Assembly: GCA_964020085.1 (NCBI GenBank)
Contig: OZ026609.1
Coordinates: 946,201-1,010,200, forward strand
DNA: 64,000 bases
Reading direction: 5' to 3'
From: Micromussa lordhowensis
Lineage: Eukaryota > Cnidaria > Anthozoa > Scleractinia > Lobophylliidae
Under the pieces are notes generated by a model. The model saw only the letters and a program-made list of their open reading frames with translations, was not told the DNA's origin and made no database searches. A program made the position numbers and the translations under genes. Positions 62,380-64,000 of the stretch are shown in pieces. Numbering within the stretch: position 1 is the stretch's first letter; the number at the start of each line of letters is the position of its first letter.

Positions 62380-63265
62380 TGCTCAAAAGGAGACGTTATT
62401 CAAAACTATGTGAAAATGGCAGCATTCTGGAAAACAACGTATCTGTTGTGTGTAGTAGTAAACTTCCAAAAACTTTGAAAACTGTACTGTAATGAACTTG
62501 TTGCATGAAGCGGATTGGCTGCTAGCTAGTCTGACTAAATACAGCTCTGGCGATTTAATATTACTAACTTAATGCTTTTTAGGCGTAATAAGCTGGGCCA
62601 GAAATGACGAGGGGAAACATATAGTTTGGTGTAAACAAAATATTTATGCAACGAATTCGAGGCAGGCAAGCATTTCGGTAAGGAATGAAATTAACTGATC
62701 CAGAGCATGGTCAAAGATAGTTAGCTTCACTAGGCTCGATTTCCGCCGCTCTCTCGTGTCCGGTCTACGTTCCTCCCCGAAAAGAGACGGCTGGACGCGT
62801 GAGCGGCCATCCATGTCCGTGACGTCATTGAAAAAAAAATTAATTTATGCGTTCTCTGGTGTCTCGGATGTCAGATTTTCGCGCGAAAAAGCAACATGAG
62901 AAGGCTGTTTGTGTAAAATGAGGTTGACTAGCCTACACGACTCCTACGGTTCGTGACATTTGTACATTTGCCGTTCTCTGTTCGGTCTCTCGACCTTTTT
63001 GTTGCTTCACTCGTGTTTATTAAGGGAACTTCATGTTGTGTTATAAATAGGATTTTTTAGTAGAGCTGAGCCGTTAGAGGTCATTGGTCTGCCTAGTTCA
63101 GTTCCGCTGTTATCGGCATGTCGCTTTGCAGAGTTTGACACCTGTAATTTGCCATTTGTTTATGCATTGCTTAGGCTCATTTCTAATGCAAGATATGTCT
63201 CCAAGAATTTGCTTTCGAGGGACAAAATATGAAATTTACCGTGAACATGTTGCTTACTTCATATA
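62380..63265. other. flank upstream of visible gene C
   Basis: I searched the minus strand here for the expected D8C, follistatin-like and signal exons and saw none. No other gene or repeat recognised. Confidence 0.4.
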
Positions 63266-63425
63266 CAGTGGAATCCCGATTTCTCGAACCTCCAGGGGAA
63301 ACGCAAATTGGTTCGACAAATCGGGGGTAAAATTACAGTGTTCGACTGAGGAGAGGGAACGACTTTTGGTTCGAGTTATCGGGAGGTTCGAAAAAATGAG
63401 GGTTCGAGAAATCGGGATTTCACTG
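63266..63425. mobile_element. pogo/Tigger-like MITE with TA target duplication
   Basis: The ends CAGTGGAATCCCGATTTCTC and GAGAAATCGGGATTTCACTG are inverted, flanked by TA. The CAGTxGAA...CTCGAAC end type is that of pogo-class mariner elements. 160 bp, non-coding. Confidence 0.75.
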
Positions 63426-63486
63426 TAGTGTGACGCCGGGCCCGGCTGTTTGATTAAAATTATAATTATCAGACTATAATTTCAAA

Positions 63487-63640
63487 ATGGCGCCGGAAGG
63501 CGGGTTGACGAGTGAAGCCACTGATCGTATTTTAGAAACGTTTAAGATCGATTCGTTAAAGGAATTACAGCACAGAGGCCTAGAAGCTTAAATCAAGGGC
63601 CAATATGTCTTCATAATTCAGCCGATTGCCTGAACTAAGC
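63487..63640 (+). pseudogene. RecQ-like helicase N-terminal fragment with stop codons
   Basis: An ATG opens MAPEGGLTSEATDRILETFK followed by LKELQHRGLEA. A stop (63589) interrupts, and the same frame goes on IKGQYVFIIQP before another stop. The order 'F..LK.LQ..A...(K)G.DVF..QPT' is the motif-0/I region of RecQ/WRN-type helicases. The Walker A Gly-Lys is missing and nothing of the remaining helicase is seen. Confidence 0.45.
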
Positions 63641-64000
63641 CGAACAATGGCATATAGAACACGCAACAGTCAACAGACTTGCGCGTAAACAGCTACATTT
63701 GAATCATGTGGTGTGAGAACGAACAACAGGAGGAATAAACTTAAACATCGAGCGCGAGAAACATAAGCTCGATCAGATATACGCAAGAAACATAACAACG
63801 ACTCTAGACAAACGTATAACTTTCTCGAAGTAAAGCCACGGCGTCTCCGAAGAATAACGTAAGAGGACAAATATGATATCCGTGATAAGAATCTACATAC
63901 TGTACTTGCATGCAGTTATGCGTGAAAATTATGCCCGACGAAATTCTGCGGGCACTGCTCCGATTGGTTGAAACCAACAAAGGCAACCAGACGAGTCCAG
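63641..64000. other. right flank, nothing recognised
   Basis: No gene, RNA or repeat that I can support to the window end. Confidence 0.35.

Noticed and set aside
62000..63260. Search for a D8C or signal exon of gene C on the minus strand
   Set aside because: No eight-cysteine pattern, NPC start, INC-FYLYKL end or signal-like exon was found.
1..64000. CRISPR arrays, bacterial operons, riboswitches, replication origins
   Set aside because: The window is intron-rich eukaryotic DNA; the only regular array is the 69-bp minisatellite, whose units have no unique spacers.

Overview
The window looks like nuclear DNA of a cnidarian, most likely an anthozoan such as a coral or sea anemone. This is an inference. 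It rests on many short symmetric exons with GT-AG introns, metazoan extracellular modules (D8C, EGF, TSP1, SEA, FN3), and a dense load of small foldback elements, tRNA-derived SINEs, Penelope-like and CR1/L2-like retroelement debris. No species call is possible from sequence alone.

The core of the window is a cluster of three paralogous multi-exon genes. Each encodes a large chimeric membrane receptor. Gene A (+, 6989-24785, 19 exons, 1681 aa) and gene B (+, 27382-42619, 22 exons, 1684 aa) are head-to-tail duplicates that share promoter-side and 3'UTR sequence. Gene C (-, 45596-61883, 17 exons visible) is older and more diverged. It converges on gene B and is missing its 5' exons in this window. 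I assembled the exons by hand. All donor and acceptor phases agree and the spliced lengths are multiples of three.

Predicted protein, from the N terminus: signal peptide; D8C domain (the eight-cysteine module of uromodulin/GP2; two in B); four-cysteine follistatin-like plus EGF modules; a Ser/Thr/Gln-rich mucin-like stalk (A and B only); one TSP1 repeat; a SEA domain with a GSV cleavage-type motif; three FN3 domains; an ionotropic-glutamate-receptor-type ligand-binding domain (S1, S2) interrupted by TM1, a pore loop and TM2; then TM3 and a cytoplasmic coiled-coil tail. The pore loop carries TTVGYGD, the canonical potassium-channel selectivity filter, in all three copies. The usual iGluR amino-terminal (LIVBP-like) domain is absent and the adhesion/mucin-type ectodomain takes its place. 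The simplest reading is a ligand-gated potassium channel on a long, possibly self-cleaved adhesion stalk. Ligand and function are unknown.

Layout: 1-5850 is repeat-rich flank (retroelement 3' fragment, TA-flanked TIR element, nested foldbacks, a decayed non-LTR reverse transcriptase on the minus strand). 6107-25250 is duplication unit A and 26353-43925 is unit B. 43926-45538 is the B/C intergenic space. 45539-61883 is gene C, with a Penelope-like remnant and several foldback elements in its introns. 61890-62375 is a 69-bp minisatellite carrying CRE palindromes. 62380-64000 is flank with a pogo-like MITE and a broken RecQ-like helicase fragment. Comparing A with B dates many intronic insertions as before or after the duplication, including one SINE with a clean empty site in A.
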